Counted from the first letter of the stretch, positions 1 to 9,129 are shown. The stretch is DNA of 64,000 bases from Jonesia denitrificans DSM 20603 (GCF_000024065.1 NC_013174.1:1674001-1738000), one strand, 5' to 3'. The notes: generated by a model not told the origin, from the letters alone. Translations and numbers: made by a program.

Positions 1-202
1 CAACAAGGCTGTGAAGTCTGAAGTGAAGACGTACGTTCGTGCGGTCCGCGAAGCTGTTGCGGCTGGCGACAAAGAAGCAGCTGTTGCTGCTCTTGCTGTT
101 GCTTCCCGCAAGCTGGACAAAGCTGCAACGAAGGGTGTCATTCACAAGAACCAGGCTGCTAACCGCAAGTCCGGTCTTGCTAAGGCAGTGAACGCCCTGT
201 GA
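1..202 (+). CDS. rpsT: 30S ribosomal protein S20, 3' part
   Basis: This is the C-terminal part of ribosomal protein S20, which binds 16S rRNA in the small subunit. The reading frame is open from base 2 (codons for N-K-A-V-K-S) to the stop at 200-202, so the gene begins before the window; about 66 of the usual 86 or so residues are present. The family pattern is clear: the basic helix around [15 protein letters not shown], then [16 protein letters not shown] near the C terminus. A strong hairpin terminator follows directly. In many actinobacteria rpsT lies next to holA; here three genes intervene. Confidence 0.97.
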   Translation, partial: NKAVKSEVKTYVRAVREAVAAGDKEAAVAALAVASRKLDKAATKGVIHKNQAANRKSGLAKAVNAL

Positions 203-222
203 GTCTGTGAACTCAGACAATC

Positions 223-258
223 AAAGGCGCCGTCCCCGTGTCTCGGGGCGGCGCCTTT
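223..258 (+). terminator. rpsT terminator hairpin
   Basis: The arms AAAGGCGCCG-t-CCCCG and CGGGGCGGCGCCTTT pair over 15 bases with one bulged T. The hairpin ends in TTTGT and lies 20 bases after the rpsT stop. It may also work in reverse for the converging permease gene. Confidence 0.85.
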
Positions 259-314
259 GTCATTGCTGATAACGGGTGGTTCTCGTCATGTGGCGTGAGT
301 TCATGGGACCCCGT

Positions 315-1025
315 CTACCGCACTGAGGCGTGCCGCAGCGCCGTATATTGAACGATCAACGCCATAACAACAAGGATAAGTCCACCATAGACCACCCACG
401 TCCAGGTGGCGTGTGCGGCCCAACCGCTGATGTGCGGGGCAGCCCAGGCAACAAGTGCGACAAGAACGACCACAGCGGTGATTGCCCCAACCACGGGTCC
501 TTTCGGTCCGGCTTTGACAAAGAGCGCCCCGAAGGCTGCACCAATACTGAGCGCGACCCACGTCATCATTGTGGTGATTGCAAAGAGTCGCAGGCTGTCA
601 CCCGCGCCAAGAATGTAGACATCAAAGACGTGGGCGCCCGTCCACCAATGATTTGTGGCTTTTTCGATGCTGCCCAGGGCGAGTGCAATCGCCCCAGTAG
701 CAACGCTTTGAATGAAGAAGTACGCTGCGGTTCCACTGATGTACGCACGCCGCGTGGTCCCCATCGACATGGCAAAAGGGAACGTGGACGCAACAGCTTG
801 GACCCCAAGGTAGACGAAAAACCCGGCGACACTCCAAATCGCGCCACCATTGTTACGAAATCCTTGCTGGACGTTTGGGTCAAAGGTGTCCACACCAAAC
901 CGCATCATGGCGACCGCAATCAACACGGACACTGCAACAACGCAGAGGTAAACAAAGACCGGGACACCAAACACGATTGTCGGTTTGTTGAGGTGAAGCT
1001 TGGTGATGGTTGTTGGGGTTGTCAT
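315..1025 (-). CDS. ABC-2-like membrane protein of a YtrA-regulated transporter
   Basis: A hydrophobic protein of 236 residues with about six predicted membrane helices, for example near residues 18-40, 66-85, 105-120, 150-170, 178-195 and 205-225. It is the probable membrane subunit for the ABC ATPase just upstream. An ATG at 1031 overlaps the ATPase stop codon. The Shine-Dalgarno GGGAG is only one base from that ATG but seven bases from the ATG at 1025, so 1025 is preferred. No substrate can be read from the sequence. Relatives in GntR-YtrA operons are linked to cell-envelope stress and antibiotic response, so export or defence is a possible role by inference. Confidence 0.75.
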   Translation of the reverse strand: MTTPTTITKLHLNKPTIVFGVPVFVYLCVVAVSVLIAVAMMRFGVDTFDPNVQQGFRNNGGAIWSVAGFFVYLGVQAVASTFPFAMSMGTTRRAYISGTAAYFFIQSVATGAIALALGSIEKATNHWWTGAHVFDVYILGAGDSLRLFAITTMMTWVALSIGAAFGALFVKAGPKGPVVGAITAVVVLVALVAWAAPHISGWAAHATWTWVVYGGLILVVMALIVQYTALRHASVR

Positions 1026-1027
1026 GA

Positions 1028-1894
1028 TCATGCTCCCTGTGATGAATCGCCGATGGCGGCAACGAGGTCTTGAAGCGGCAGTGGGCGCACGTCAAGTCGT
1101 TCTGGTAGTTGCTGCGGCGGCTCCCCGAGGAACGTGGCTGACGCTAGTGATCCTACGGTGCGCATCGACAGTGCCGGGCTGCCGTGAGCCCAGGTGGTGA
1201 GTTCGGCGGCAGGGCCAAGGAGTTCATACCCGAGGTGCGTAGCGTCGTCTGCTGCCACATCGAGCGCGACGACCCCTTTGTTGAGCACCACAATGCGATC
1301 AAAGATTGATTGCATCTCCCCCACCAGGTGAGTGGACAGCACGATCGTGCGGGGGTGGTTGGTGTATTCCTCGATGAGGAGTTCATAGAACTTGTGTCGA
1401 GCAGATACATCGAGCCCCAAGTACGGTTCGTCGAAAATGGTCACCGACGCGCGGCTCGCGAGGGTCAGGGTGATGGCAAGTGCTGACAGCTGCCCCCGGG
1501 AGAACTTCTTGATGATCGTTGAGCTAGGAAGGGAAAACTTCTCAGCCAGCTGGTGAGCACGATCGGTGTCCCAACCTGGGTGAAAGCCCTGGGCAATACG
1601 CAGGGCATGTTTGAGGGTGTAGTCATCAGGGTAGCGTTGATTGTCACGAATGAAGCACATATCCCGAGCAACTGCAGCGGACTCAAAGGGAGTATGACCG
1701 TGGACAGTCACGTGCCCGCTAGAGGGTTGGTCATGCCCGGCAATAAGGGACATGAGTGTGGTTTTGCCGGCACCGTTGGCACCAAGAAGCCCGCAGATCT
1801 CGTTGGGGGCGACAGACAGTGTGACGTCGTTGAGGGCGGTGACAGACCCGAAAGAGCGGGTCACGTTGGCCACTGCGATGGCTGGATTAGTCAT
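1028..1894 (-). CDS. ABC transporter ATP-binding protein, YtrB-like
   Basis: A 288-residue ATPase. Walker A GANGAGKT is at residues 38-45, Walker B VTIFDEP at 151-157, and the switch histidine in STHL at 189. The signature motif is unusual: FSRGQ at 131-135 instead of LSGGQ. This variant occurs in the YtrB/YxlF-like group that pairs with separate ABC-2-type permeases. The start overlaps the regulator gene by 8 bases and the end abuts the permease, so the three form one translationally coupled operon. An exporter or envelope-stress role is inferred from family and context; the cargo is unknown. Confidence 0.88.
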   Translation of the reverse strand: MTNPAIAVANVTRSFGSVTALNDVTLSVAPNEICGLLGANGAGKTTLMSLIAGHDQPSSGHVTVHGHTPFESAAVARDMCFIRDNQRYPDDYTLKHALRIAQGFHPGWDTDRAHQLAEKFSLPSSTIIKKFSRGQLSALAITLTLASRASVTIFDEPYLGLDVSARHKFYELLIEEYTNHPRTIVLSTHLVGEMQSIFDRIVVLNKGVVALDVAADDATHLGYELLGPAAELTTWAHGSPALSMRTVGSLASATFLGEPPQQLPERLDVRPLPLQDLVAAIGDSSQGA

Positions 1895-2258
1895 GGGGGT
1901 ACTCCTGGGCTATCAGTGCGCAGAGCGCATCAAGGTCGATTCCGAGTGCGCGCGCATTGCTGGTCAGAGTTCTCACGTCGCGATCAACGAACTCTTGTTT
2001 CTTTCGTGCCACAAGTTGGTCACGCGCTCCACGGTTCACGAACATGCCGATGCCACGTTTTTTGTAGGCGATCTGTTGCGATACCAGGAGGTTGAGCCCT
2101 TTGGCTGCAGTGGCTGGGTTGATTCGGTAGAACACGGCAAGTTCGTTCGTGGAGGGTAGGGGGTCATCGTCACCGTAGACCCCTTGCACGATGTCGCGTT
2201 CGATGACTTCGGCGACTTGTTGGAAGATCGGTGTTGCGTCGTCGAACAACTTCATCAC
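1887..2258 (-). CDS. GntR-family (YtrA subfamily) repressor
   Basis: A small 123-residue regulator. The N-terminal winged helix begins PIFQQVAEVIERDIVQG and continues with LPSTNELAVFYRINPATAAKGLNLL, the GntR recognition-helix pattern. The short C-terminal region, with no large ligand domain, is typical of the YtrA subfamily, which usually controls its own ABC transporter operon. It is the first gene of the three-gene operon. GAGGTG lies next to the ATG, and a near-consensus promoter with an inverted repeat lies directly upstream, which fits autorepression. Confidence 0.9.
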   Translation of the reverse strand: MMKLFDDATPIFQQVAEVIERDIVQGVYGDDDPLPSTNELAVFYRINPATAAKGLNLLVSQQIAYKKRGIGMFVNRGARDQLVARKKQEFVDRDVRTLTSNARALGIDLDALCALIAQEYPHD

Positions 2259-2264
2259 CTCACT

Positions 2265-2296
2265 GGTTCATTACTCATGTAACTAACCTATGAACC
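2265..2296. promoter_or_regulatory. Candidate operator of the YtrA-like repressor
   Basis: A perfect 7-base inverted repeat, GGTTCAT (2265-2271) and ATGAACC (2290-2296), separated by 18 bases. It covers the predicted -10 element and the start of the transcript of the regulator operon. Position and symmetry suggest the binding site of the encoded GntR protein; binding itself is inference. Confidence 0.6.
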
Positions 2297-2313
2297 TGAC
2301 GATGTGTTGTCAA
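2285..2313 (-). promoter_or_regulatory. Promoter of the GntR/ABC operon
   Basis: On the minus strand TTGACA (plus 2308-2313) is followed after exactly 17 bases by TAGGTT (plus 2285-2290). The -35 is a perfect consensus match. The expected start of transcription is near 2278, about 20 bases before the ATG. Confidence 0.7.
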
Positions 2314-2375
2314 GTCACAGAGTCATGTCGCCTTTGCTGCACGGTGATCAAGCACCGCACAGCCCTCCACAACAG

Positions 2376-3368
2376 CTAGCGGCGACCAGCTAAGTCCGCA
2401 ACAATGCGCACAGCACGTTCGATGGCATACTCAGGGTCGCGCCCCCCACCCTTGACCATCTCATCTGCTTCAGCCACCGCACAGATCGCCTGGGCAAGCC
2501 CATCAGGCCCCCACCCTGCAAGATCACGTTTCGCTCGATCAATTTGCCACGGCGCCAAACCAGTGTCCTTTGCGGTTTTGCCCTGCCGCATGCCTGACAC
2601 CTTGGCCAACGCGCGTAACTTCATCGCTAAGGCCGCCACCAGGGGAACTGGATCTGCACCCGTGGCCATGGCGTGACGCAAAAGAGTCAGCGCCTGAGCT
2701 GTATCGCCCAAGACAGCCGCATCGGCAACTTTGAATCCCGTCACTTCAACTCGCCCACCGTAGTAGCGTTCCACGACAGAGTCGGTCACCAGGCCATCCG
2801 TGTCTGAGATGAGTTGATCACAGGCAGCAGCCAACTCCCGCACATCACCACCAAGCGCCCCCACTAACGCACGAACCGCATCGGCACTCGCTTGACGGCG
2901 GGCCCGCTGAAACTCCTTTGTCACAAAAGCGATTTTGTCGGCATCTTTTTTCATCGGCTCACACTGAACCACCGGGACACCGGCTTTTTTCACAGCATCC
3001 AGCATCTTCTTACCCCGCACTCCCCCACGGTGAACCAGGATCAGCCAGACATCATCAGCCGGTTGGGTCAGGTACTCAGGGACATCTGTAATGAGGGCGT
3101 CCGTTGTCGCTTCACAGTGGTCAATAATGATGAGCCGTGGTTCATTAAAGAGCGAAGGGCTGGTCAGGACAGACAACATTTGCGGCTGATAGGTGGCCGC
3201 AGCAAGAGTTGTCCGCTCAACGGCCGGATCAGCCTGGCGTGCCTGAGAAATCAGCGCGGTCAGAGCCCGATCAACAAAAAGCCCTTCTGTGCCCTGGATC
3301 AGAACAATGGGGGCGAGCGTAGCATGTTCCCAGGTGGTGGTCCGTGGACCACTGGACGCAGATGGCAT
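2376..3368 (-). CDS. holA: DNA polymerase III subunit delta
   Basis: A 330-residue protein of the clamp-loader delta family, which opens the sliding clamp during DNA replication. The N-terminal part reads APIVLIQGTEGLFVDRAL, where delta has a degenerate, non-catalytic nucleotide-binding region. The central part contains the helical section VTKEFQRARRQASADAVRALV and the typical LGGDVRELAAACDQL. The C-terminal collar follows. Gene order comEA-comEC-holA is conserved in actinobacteria. The gene starts 75 bases after the comEC stop on the same strand, so it may be co-transcribed. Confidence 0.93.
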   Translation of the reverse strand: MPSASSGPRTTTWEHATLAPIVLIQGTEGLFVDRALTALISQARQADPAVERTTLAAATYQPQMLSVLTSPSLFNEPRLIIIDHCEATTDALITDVPEYLTQPADDVWLILVHRGGVRGKKMLDAVKKAGVPVVQCEPMKKDADKIAFVTKEFQRARRQASADAVRALVGALGGDVRELAAACDQLISDTDGLVTDSVVERYYGGRVEVTGFKVADAAVLGDTAQALTLLRHAMATGADPVPLVAALAMKLRALAKVSGMRQGKTAKDTGLAPWQIDRAKRDLAGWGPDGLAQAICAVAEADEMVKGGGRDPEYAIERAVRIVADLAGRR

Positions 3369-3443
3369 GAGTTAAGGGTGTCACGTCCACCGGTCGGTTT
3401 CCAGTTGCCACGAGTACAAGGATTGCGGGGTACGCCACTGCTG

Positions 3444-5924
3444 TCATTGTTCCTTCTGCGGTGAACACATGTGGGAAGCGAGTACCCCGCGTGTGACGCT
3501 CACGTCAAAAGTGTGGCAGATGTCGGTGCGCATGATGGCAGCACCACGGTACAAGTCGAGCGCATCAGCGTGAGGGTGGCCGTAGGTGTTGTGTGCCCCC
3601 ACACCAACAACAACAAGATCTGGCGCAAGAACGGCGGCGAGCATCTCACTTTGGCTTCGTGAGCCGTGGTGCGCCAGCTTGACGATGTGCCACCCAGGAG
3701 GTGAGGGATCCTGTTGGCTGATGAGGGCGTGCGCGAGCTTGTCCTGCGCATCTTCCTCAAGATCACCAAGAAAGGTCAGCGTGAGCGGCTCATTGGGGCC
3801 AGTGACAGTAAGTTGCACGACCAACGAATCGTTATTACGTGGATCACTATCACGGGAGGGTGCAGAAACTCGGGCTGGAGGCATTGGCCACAAAATATTC
3901 ATCGTCGTGGTAGGTGACAACAGCACACGCTCCCCTGCACTATGGCTGATGATGCGGGTCCTTCCGCCCGTGTGTTGGTCGAGAAGTGCGCGGTCATCCG
4001 AGTCGTCACTGTACCGCTGCGAAACATGCACAGCTCCCACGTCGACGGCGTTCAACACCTCAGGTAGTGCACCTTGATGATCTGCGTGAGCATGAGAAAT
4101 GATGAGCGTGTCGATGCGTGCCACCCCGGCTTTGTTCAGACACCGGGTGATCCCGCTGTTCGGTGGTCCCACGTCAACCATGATGATGTGCCCGGTTGGG
4201 TCTTTGACGAGGAAAGCGTCACCTTGCCCAACGTCACAGGCAATGAGAGTCCACTGGTCGGTTGTGGGCCACCAATAAGTCAGCCACGTCGGTCGGATCA
4301 CCACAATGACCAGGGTGCACAGGAGGATCAGTGCACATCTGCGCAGTACGGCTGGTGGTGTGATCGTCGGTGCGCTACCGCGCGGAGGAAAGAACTGGGT
4401 ATCGCGCGCAGTAGTGATTAAAGCGGCCACCTGCATAATTGTGCGGCGTTGCACTGAGTGGATAGTCGTGCCCCACCACGCTCGGGCATCAGGATGAAAG
4501 AGACTGAGCACGGAGGCGAAAGCAAGCATGGCAAGTGCTGCGGCACAGACACCTTGTGGCCCTTCCCACCACGGTAGGCGCGCAAAGGGAAGCTGCGCGC
4601 AGGTGACAGCAACATAGGAAATCCACGAGGTCGCGATGCTCGCCACGTGGAAAAGGGCCAGTGCAACAGGCGGCGCCCATGGTGCAATGAGTGCCCCCAG
4701 CAGCGAGATGATCGTCGCCGGCGCAAGAGCTGGGGCCGCCAGCGTATTCGCAAGAACAGAAATCACAGAGATAGAGGGGTCAAGGATGATGAGGATGGGG
4801 GTGCACGCCATCCAGGCCGCGGTGGGGACCGCGAGCGCGTAGGCGAGCGGTTCTGGCATCCATCGGCGTGGTTGTGAGGGCCGGTGCAGGGCTGTGGCGA
4901 TGGGGGTGGTTCCCACGACGAGCCCTGCGGTTGCGGCAACGGACAAAACGAATCCGAGATGGGTGGTGAGGTAGGGGTTGGCGGTCACGAGAAGGATCAC
5001 TGCCCAGGACAGGGAGGTGAGCCCTTGCGGTGGGCGGCGGATAATAATCGCGAGAACGGCGATCGCAGCCATTGTTGCTGCTCTAAGGACGCTTGGTTGG
5101 GGGTGAACGAGAATCACGAACAGGGCCATCGCTACTGACGCGACGATTGCTTTGGCCCATCGGGGTAGGGGCGCTGCCAGGGTGAGGACCATGAGGAACA
5201 CCAGGGAAAAGTGGGATCCAGAGACTGCGGTGATGTGGGTGAGGCTGGTTGCTTTCATGGCGTCGTCGAGGTGTGGTGGCATGAGGGTGGTGTCGCCGAT
5301 TGCGGTTCCTGGGACAAGTCCTTGTGCTTGGGGTTCAAGCGTGGCGGCAAGGTCCATGGTGTGACGCCGCACGGTGTTGGACCAGGCGGTTGGACCGGTG
5401 GGGTGTGCGTGGGTGGTGATTGTGTGGGTATCGAGTAGAGCAACACGGTGGCTTGTTCGAGGTGCTTCGCGTGTTGTTCCACAGGCTGTGATGCGATCTC
5501 CTCGTTCCAGGGGAGCGTCGTGAATGATCATCACGGTCAGGGTGTCAACAACGAGGTCTGTGTACCATCGTGGCTGGTCAGGTGTTGACTGTGAGGTGGG
5601 CTGTGATGCTGTGGCAACTGTGCCGTTGATGCACACCTCGGCTGTTGTTGTCACAGCTTGCGGCCATTGGGCGTGGTGTGTTCGTTGGTGCAGGATGACC
5701 ATGTGTGTGACAGCGAATGAAGAAATGAGGGCGGCCAGTACAAGGCCTGTGGCCCATGCAGTGGGGCGTGGGGAATGCCGTAACCCTGCAATGACGCCCA
5801 CCGCAGCACCGATCATAAGGAGCGCGAGGACGCCGAGAGCCCACGATAGTGATAGTCGGGCACAGGCAACCGCGATCCAGGTGAGGAGAGCGAGGGGGAC
5901 GAGCCGTAGGTCTCGAACTTTCAC
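3444..5924 (-). CDS. comEC: ComEC/Rec2 competence DNA channel
   Basis: A large membrane protein of 826 residues that, in competent bacteria, carries one DNA strand across the cytoplasmic membrane. The first 60 or so residues hold membrane helices, followed by an extracytoplasmic OB-like region. The polytopic competence domain begins around residue 205 (THITAVSGSHFSLVF). The C-terminal metallo-beta-lactamase-like domain carries DVGQGDAF and the metal motif HAHADH at about residues 611-616, proposed to degrade the second DNA strand. The start overlaps the comEA stop by 4 bases. No dprA, comF or pilus genes are visible here, so competence is not proven. Confidence 0.95.
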   Translation of the reverse strand: MKVRDLRLVPLALLTWIAVACARLSLSWALGVLALLMIGAAVGVIAGLRHSPRPTAWATGLVLAALISSFAVTHMVILHQRTHHAQWPQAVTTTAEVCINGTVATASQPTSQSTPDQPRWYTDLVVDTLTVMIIHDAPLERGDRITACGTTREAPRTSHRVALLDTHTITTHAHPTGPTAWSNTVRRHTMDLAATLEPQAQGLVPGTAIGDTTLMPPHLDDAMKATSLTHITAVSGSHFSLVFLMVLTLAAPLPRWAKAIVASVAMALFVILVHPQPSVLRAATMAAIAVLAIIIRRPPQGLTSLSWAVILLVTANPYLTTHLGFVLSVAATAGLVVGTTPIATALHRPSQPRRWMPEPLAYALAVPTAAWMACTPILIILDPSISVISVLANTLAAPALAPATIISLLGALIAPWAPPVALALFHVASIATSWISYVAVTCAQLPFARLPWWEGPQGVCAAALAMLAFASVLSLFHPDARAWWGTTIHSVQRRTIMQVAALITTARDTQFFPPRGSAPTITPPAVLRRCALILLCTLVIVVIRPTWLTYWWPTTDQWTLIACDVGQGDAFLVKDPTGHIIMVDVGPPNSGITRCLNKAGVARIDTLIISHAHADHQGALPEVLNAVDVGAVHVSQRYSDDSDDRALLDQHTGGRTRIISHSAGERVLLSPTTTMNILWPMPPARVSAPSRDSDPRNNDSLVVQLTVTGPNEPLTLTFLGDLEEDAQDKLAHALISQQDPSPPGWHIVKLAHHGSRSQSEMLAAVLAPDLVVVGVGAHNTYGHPHADALDLYRGAAIMRTDICHTFDVSVTRGVLASHMCSPQKEQ

Positions 5925-6706
5925 GAAGCCCCCGTGGTGAGGTGAGGGGTGAGGTTCTCCAGGATCGTTGGTCCGATCCCGCGGACTCGGTCCAGTGAGT
6001 GCACCGTGGGAAACGGCCCGTGTGTGGTGCGGTCATCAATGATGCGTTGCGCCAGCGCAGGCCCAATACCGGGGAGCGTTTGGAGGTCCTCACTGGTGGC
6101 GGTGTTGATGTTGATAGGGCCAGTCTCTGGTGCGGTTGATGGGGTTGGGGACGGAACGTTGACAGGTGGGTCGTCGTCTTTGTGAGGGACAAGGATTTGT
6201 TCCCCGTCCTGAACGAGACGGGCAAGGTTATGGGCATCGGGGTGAGCATCGGTGGTGAGACCGCCAGCGGCGTTGAGGGCATCTGCCACTCGAGCACCAT
6301 CGGTTAGCGTGTATATCCCCGGTTGTTCTACTTCCCCGGCAACATGGACCACCGGGCCACTGGTGGGGGCAGGGGTGTTGCCGGTGGTGTCCTCAACAGT
6401 GTGCGGCTCCTGGTCAGCTGGGTCACTGGCGGGCTCGATGTCAGCGGGTTCATTGACAGCTGTAGGGGCACTTGAGTCAAGGATGGGTTGTGGTGTGGTG
6501 TACGAGGAGATGGTGATCACGAGGAACACAACGAGTGCACACATGAGCGCTACTGTTGCGGCAGTCGTACCCCACGTCCACCGCTGAATGGTGCGTTGAC
6601 GAGACACCAACCCGTCATGGTTGAGTGGGTGCCCGTGGGCTGCAGTGTAGGTGTCAAGAAGGCGTGATGAGGAGGCTCGGGGTTGAGATTCGTCGTGCGG
6701 GTTCAC
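5921..6706 (-). CDS. comEA: ComEA-type DNA-binding protein
   Basis: A 261-residue membrane-anchored DNA receptor. One membrane helix lies at about residues 46-68, then a charged linker, an SLBB domain at about 119-175 (HVAGEVEQPGIYTL), and a tandem helix-hairpin-helix domain at about 198-257 with ININTATSEDL, LPGIGPALAQRI and RGIGPTILENL. The helix-hairpin-helix part binds double-stranded DNA outside the membrane and hands it to ComEC, whose gene overlaps the end of this one. The GTG start lies six bases after a TACCGT element and has no Shine-Dalgarno, so the message is probably leaderless. Confidence 0.94.
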   Translation of the reverse strand: MNPHDESQPRASSSRLLDTYTAAHGHPLNHDGLVSRQRTIQRWTWGTTAATVALMCALVVFLVITISSYTTPQPILDSSAPTAVNEPADIEPASDPADQEPHTVEDTTGNTPAPTSGPVVHVAGEVEQPGIYTLTDGARVADALNAAGGLTTDAHPDAHNLARLVQDGEQILVPHKDDDPPVNVPSPTPSTAPETGPININTATSEDLQTLPGIGPALAQRIIDDRTTHGPFPTVHSLDRVRGIGPTILENLTPHLTTGAS

Positions 6707-6712
6707 CCCGGC

Positions 6713-6718
6713 ACGGTA
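6713..6718 (-). promoter_or_regulatory. -10 element of comEA (leaderless)
   Basis: TACCGT on the minus strand with six bases to the GTG start of comEA. It belongs to the recurring TANNNT-N6-RTG pattern in this window. Confidence 0.5.
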
Positions 6719-6806
6719 ACTCCTGTGATCCCTCGATGGCAGTGAACCGGCCGCATTTGTCCGGCAACTGTGGACAACGAGGGTGAGTCACCCTGTGAAC
6801 AACCCG

Positions 6807-7649
6807 CTAGTTACTGCGTGGTTCAGGTCCAGCCCACGCCACAGCGAGAGTGCCGGCACCAGTGTGAGCGGCAAGAACCGTTGACAACGGTGACACCATC
6901 GGAACAATGCCCACCTCCGTTTCGACCATGTCCGCCAGGTGCTCTGCATCCGTGGGAGACACACAATGGTGAACAGTAAAGCGTGTCGCGCCATTGTCAC
7001 GAGCACGCCGAGCAGCCGCAACCAACCGCGCCTTGCCAGCTTGCTGTGAGCGCACCGCACCATGGGGACGAATCACCCCACCAGCAAGAGAAAGCATCGG
7101 GCGGATCCCTAACCGCTGCCCAACCGATCCCATCGGTAACGTCAACCGCCCCCCGGCAAGAAGCCGCTCCAAGGATTCCACACAAAATTCTGCGCCCACC
7201 CGGGCACGCGCATCAACAAGCCACTGGGCGATGGTGACCGCAGACGCCCCCTGATTCGCCAACGTCCATGCGTCAGTGGCCAAGTAGCCCAACGCCTGAC
7301 CTGCAGCATAGGAGTCCACGACGTGGACTCGACCAGGCCACGCCCTTCCAGCTAACACTGCTTGATGGTGAGTTCCAGACAGGCGAGCGGACAACACGAC
7401 GACAACCACGTCGCTTGCCCCGTGGCGGAATGCCTGCGCATAGGCTTCAGAGAACTGTGCTTGGGTTGGCTGCGAGGTTCGTAGTGGCCGACCAGATCTC
7501 ACGTATGCATCTGCGTCATCTTGCGCAAACGTGGAATCATCAAGGAATTCCCGATCACCCGCGTGCACATGAAGTGGGACACGCGAAACCTCGGCTGGAA
7601 CTGACCCGGCTGTTGAGTCCGTGAGAAGAACGACACGAGATGTTGACAC
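6807..7649 (-). CDS. DegV family fatty-acid-binding protein
   Basis: About 280 residues with the DegV fold. It begins VVLLTDSTAGSVP, continues with TSQPTQAQFSEAY and VVVLSARLSGTHHQAVLAG, and has the second-lobe motif SLERLLAGGRL. DegV proteins hold a single fatty acid; in Firmicutes some act as FakB, delivering fatty acid to the FakA kinase, but no FakA is present here. Two GTG codons are possible starts (7655 and 7649). The second is chosen because a TACTCT hexamer lies exactly six bases before it, the leaderless geometry seen elsewhere here. Confidence 0.88.
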   Translation of the reverse strand: MSTSRVVLLTDSTAGSVPAEVSRVPLHVHAGDREFLDDSTFAQDDADAYVRSGRPLRTSQPTQAQFSEAYAQAFRHGASDVVVVVLSARLSGTHHQAVLAGRAWPGRVHVVDSYAAGQALGYLATDAWTLANQGASAVTIAQWLVDARARVGAEFCVESLERLLAGGRLTLPMGSVGQRLGIRPMLSLAGGVIRPHGAVRSQQAGKARLVAAARRARDNGATRFTVHHCVSPTDAEHLADMVETEVGIVPMVSPLSTVLAAHTGAGTLAVAWAGPEPRSN

Positions 7650-7655
7650 CCTCAC

Positions 7656-7661
7656 AGAGTA
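7656..7661 (-). promoter_or_regulatory. -10 element of the degV-like gene (leaderless)
   Basis: TACTCT on the minus strand, six bases before the GTG at 7649. It supports the shorter start of the DegV protein. Confidence 0.45.
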
Positions 7662-7809
7662 CCGTGAACGTCACCCACCCCGAAGAACACAACCAGCATG
7701 TGCCAACCAGAAGGTGGACCTGACGGTGGGGAAGATAACCCTCTAGTCTGACGACTCCCCTACGCCAACATCGTAAGTTAGGAACGAGGATCACCAGACA
7801 AGGAACACG

Positions 7810-9129
7810 ATGACCGCACACATGACACATCACCACCGGCGCCAGGCGACCGCATGGGTGACTGTTGTTGTTACCGGTTTACTCGCCGCGTGCACTCCGG
7901 GAGGAGAACCATTCACTCCCGTTGACCCCACAGGTGATCCGTCAGCAATTGTCACCCCTGATACCAGTGGCGAAGACTATGCGCTGGACAATGACGGTAT
8001 TAAGGTCACCGAAATTGACGCCAGCGATGCGCGCACAGCCCTGTCCGGGCACCAGTACGACGTCGTCCATGAATACTCCTCCGCACCCGAAGAAGACTTC
8101 TCCCCGGCGCAGATCACTGCTGATGGAGAAATTATCGCCTTCGCGCGTGATAGTGCGTCGCAACCGGGAACCAGAGACCTAGGAATTGTGGCTTCCGACC
8201 AGTATGAGCGTCTCACCAACACTGATGAACACTGGGGTGAACTACCACATGATGTGTCAGTCGTTTCTACGTTCAAGTCCACAACTGTGTGGGTCGAACA
8301 CACCGGAGAGCGAGACCAATCCGCCAGCCCGTGGAAGATGTTCGTCCACAACGCGCAAACAACCCGTGAGATCGCGTCCTCCACGAACCACACACCAGAC
8401 ATTAGTGCAGTCACGTTTGGGCGGATCACCCTCAGCGATAGCGAAGGCGTGCTCCGAGTCTCCGTTCCGTTCACAGGTGAAGTCACCCCCACGGACGGAA
8501 GCGCGCGACGGATTGACGCCTTTGTCTTGACCGCAACACTCACCGACCCAGCACAGGTAGACATTGTCCCCCTTGGCCCCTCGCCACTGCCCTCACTCAC
8601 TCACGATCACTTGTGGCAAGTAGTCACGACAACAGAGCCTGAGGACTCCACGACACGGTTAGTGGTGACACACCTGAACACCGCTTCAGATCACAAAGAG
8701 GCTCCTGCATCCGACACGAGCACAAGGACGTCACAACCCACCGACGTCCTCACCTACAAGCCAGGGGTCCGGGTGCACCCTGAGTTGGTCACCTCAGGAA
8801 ACATTGTGGCTTTGCGTGTCACACAGGGAACCACACACTGGATAGACCTATACAACGCCACCAGTTCGAGCATCACGCGGATCCTTGTACCCACATTCCC
8901 CACCAGCATTGACATGTGCGAAGGGATCATCGCGTGGACGTCACCAGCGGTGGACTCCCCGTCGTCCACCGTGTCAATCTACTCCCTGAACGACTCAACC
9001 CTGTGGGCGACCGATGTTGCTGATAACCTCGGCACGATCGCTTGTCGGGGGGACTACCTCATGTGGCAAGCCATGGATTCCACCACGGAAACAAGCTCAA
9101 CGGCTGTGGTCATTCGCTGGAAACAGTGA
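7810..9129 (+). CDS. Lipoprotein of unknown function, possibly beta-propeller
   Basis: A 439-residue predicted lipoprotein. After a basic N terminus a hydrophobic stretch ends in the lipobox LLAAC with Cys28 as the acylation site. The mature part is rich in Thr, Ser and Asp. It has repeated segments such as EIIAFARDS, NIVALRVTQ, IIAWTSPAV and DYLMWQAM that resemble the blades of a WD40/TolB-like beta-propeller; this is a weak structural inference. GGAA six bases before the ATG supports the start. The 3' end overlaps the convergent jetC gene by 33 bases. No function can be assigned; the gene lies next to a three-gene condensin locus but on the opposite strand. Confidence 0.8.
   Translation: MTAHMTHHHRRQATAWVTVVVTGLLAACTPGGEPFTPVDPTGDPSAIVTPDTSGEDYALDNDGIKVTEIDASDARTALSGHQYDVVHEYSSAPEEDFSPAQITADGEIIAFARDSASQPGTRDLGIVASDQYERLTNTDEHWGELPHDVSVVSTFKSTTVWVEHTGERDQSASPWKMFVHNAQTTREIASSTNHTPDISAVTFGRITLSDSEGVLRVSVPFTGEVTPTDGSARRIDAFVLTATLTDPAQVDIVPLGPSPLPSLTHDHLWQVVTTTEPEDSTTRLVVTHLNTASDHKEAPASDTSTRTSQPTDVLTYKPGVRVHPELVTSGNIVALRVTQGTTHWIDLYNATSSSITRILVPTFPTSIDMCEGIIAWTSPAVDSPSSTVSIYSLNDSTLWATDVADNLGTIACRGDYLMWQAMDSTTETSSTAVVIRWKQ

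Noticed and set aside
330-1073. 247-residue plus-strand frame
   Set aside because: Antisense to the membrane permease gene; composition is that of a shadow frame.
6780-6794. AGGGTGA-g-TCACCCT palindrome after the DegV gene
   Set aside because: The stem is only five pairs once a loop is allowed and no T-run follows, so it is too weak to list as a terminator.
7977-8600. 207-residue minus-strand frame considered as a remnant of jetD
   Set aside because: It is antisense to the intact lipoprotein gene and has no Toprim or DUF3322/DUF2220 features.
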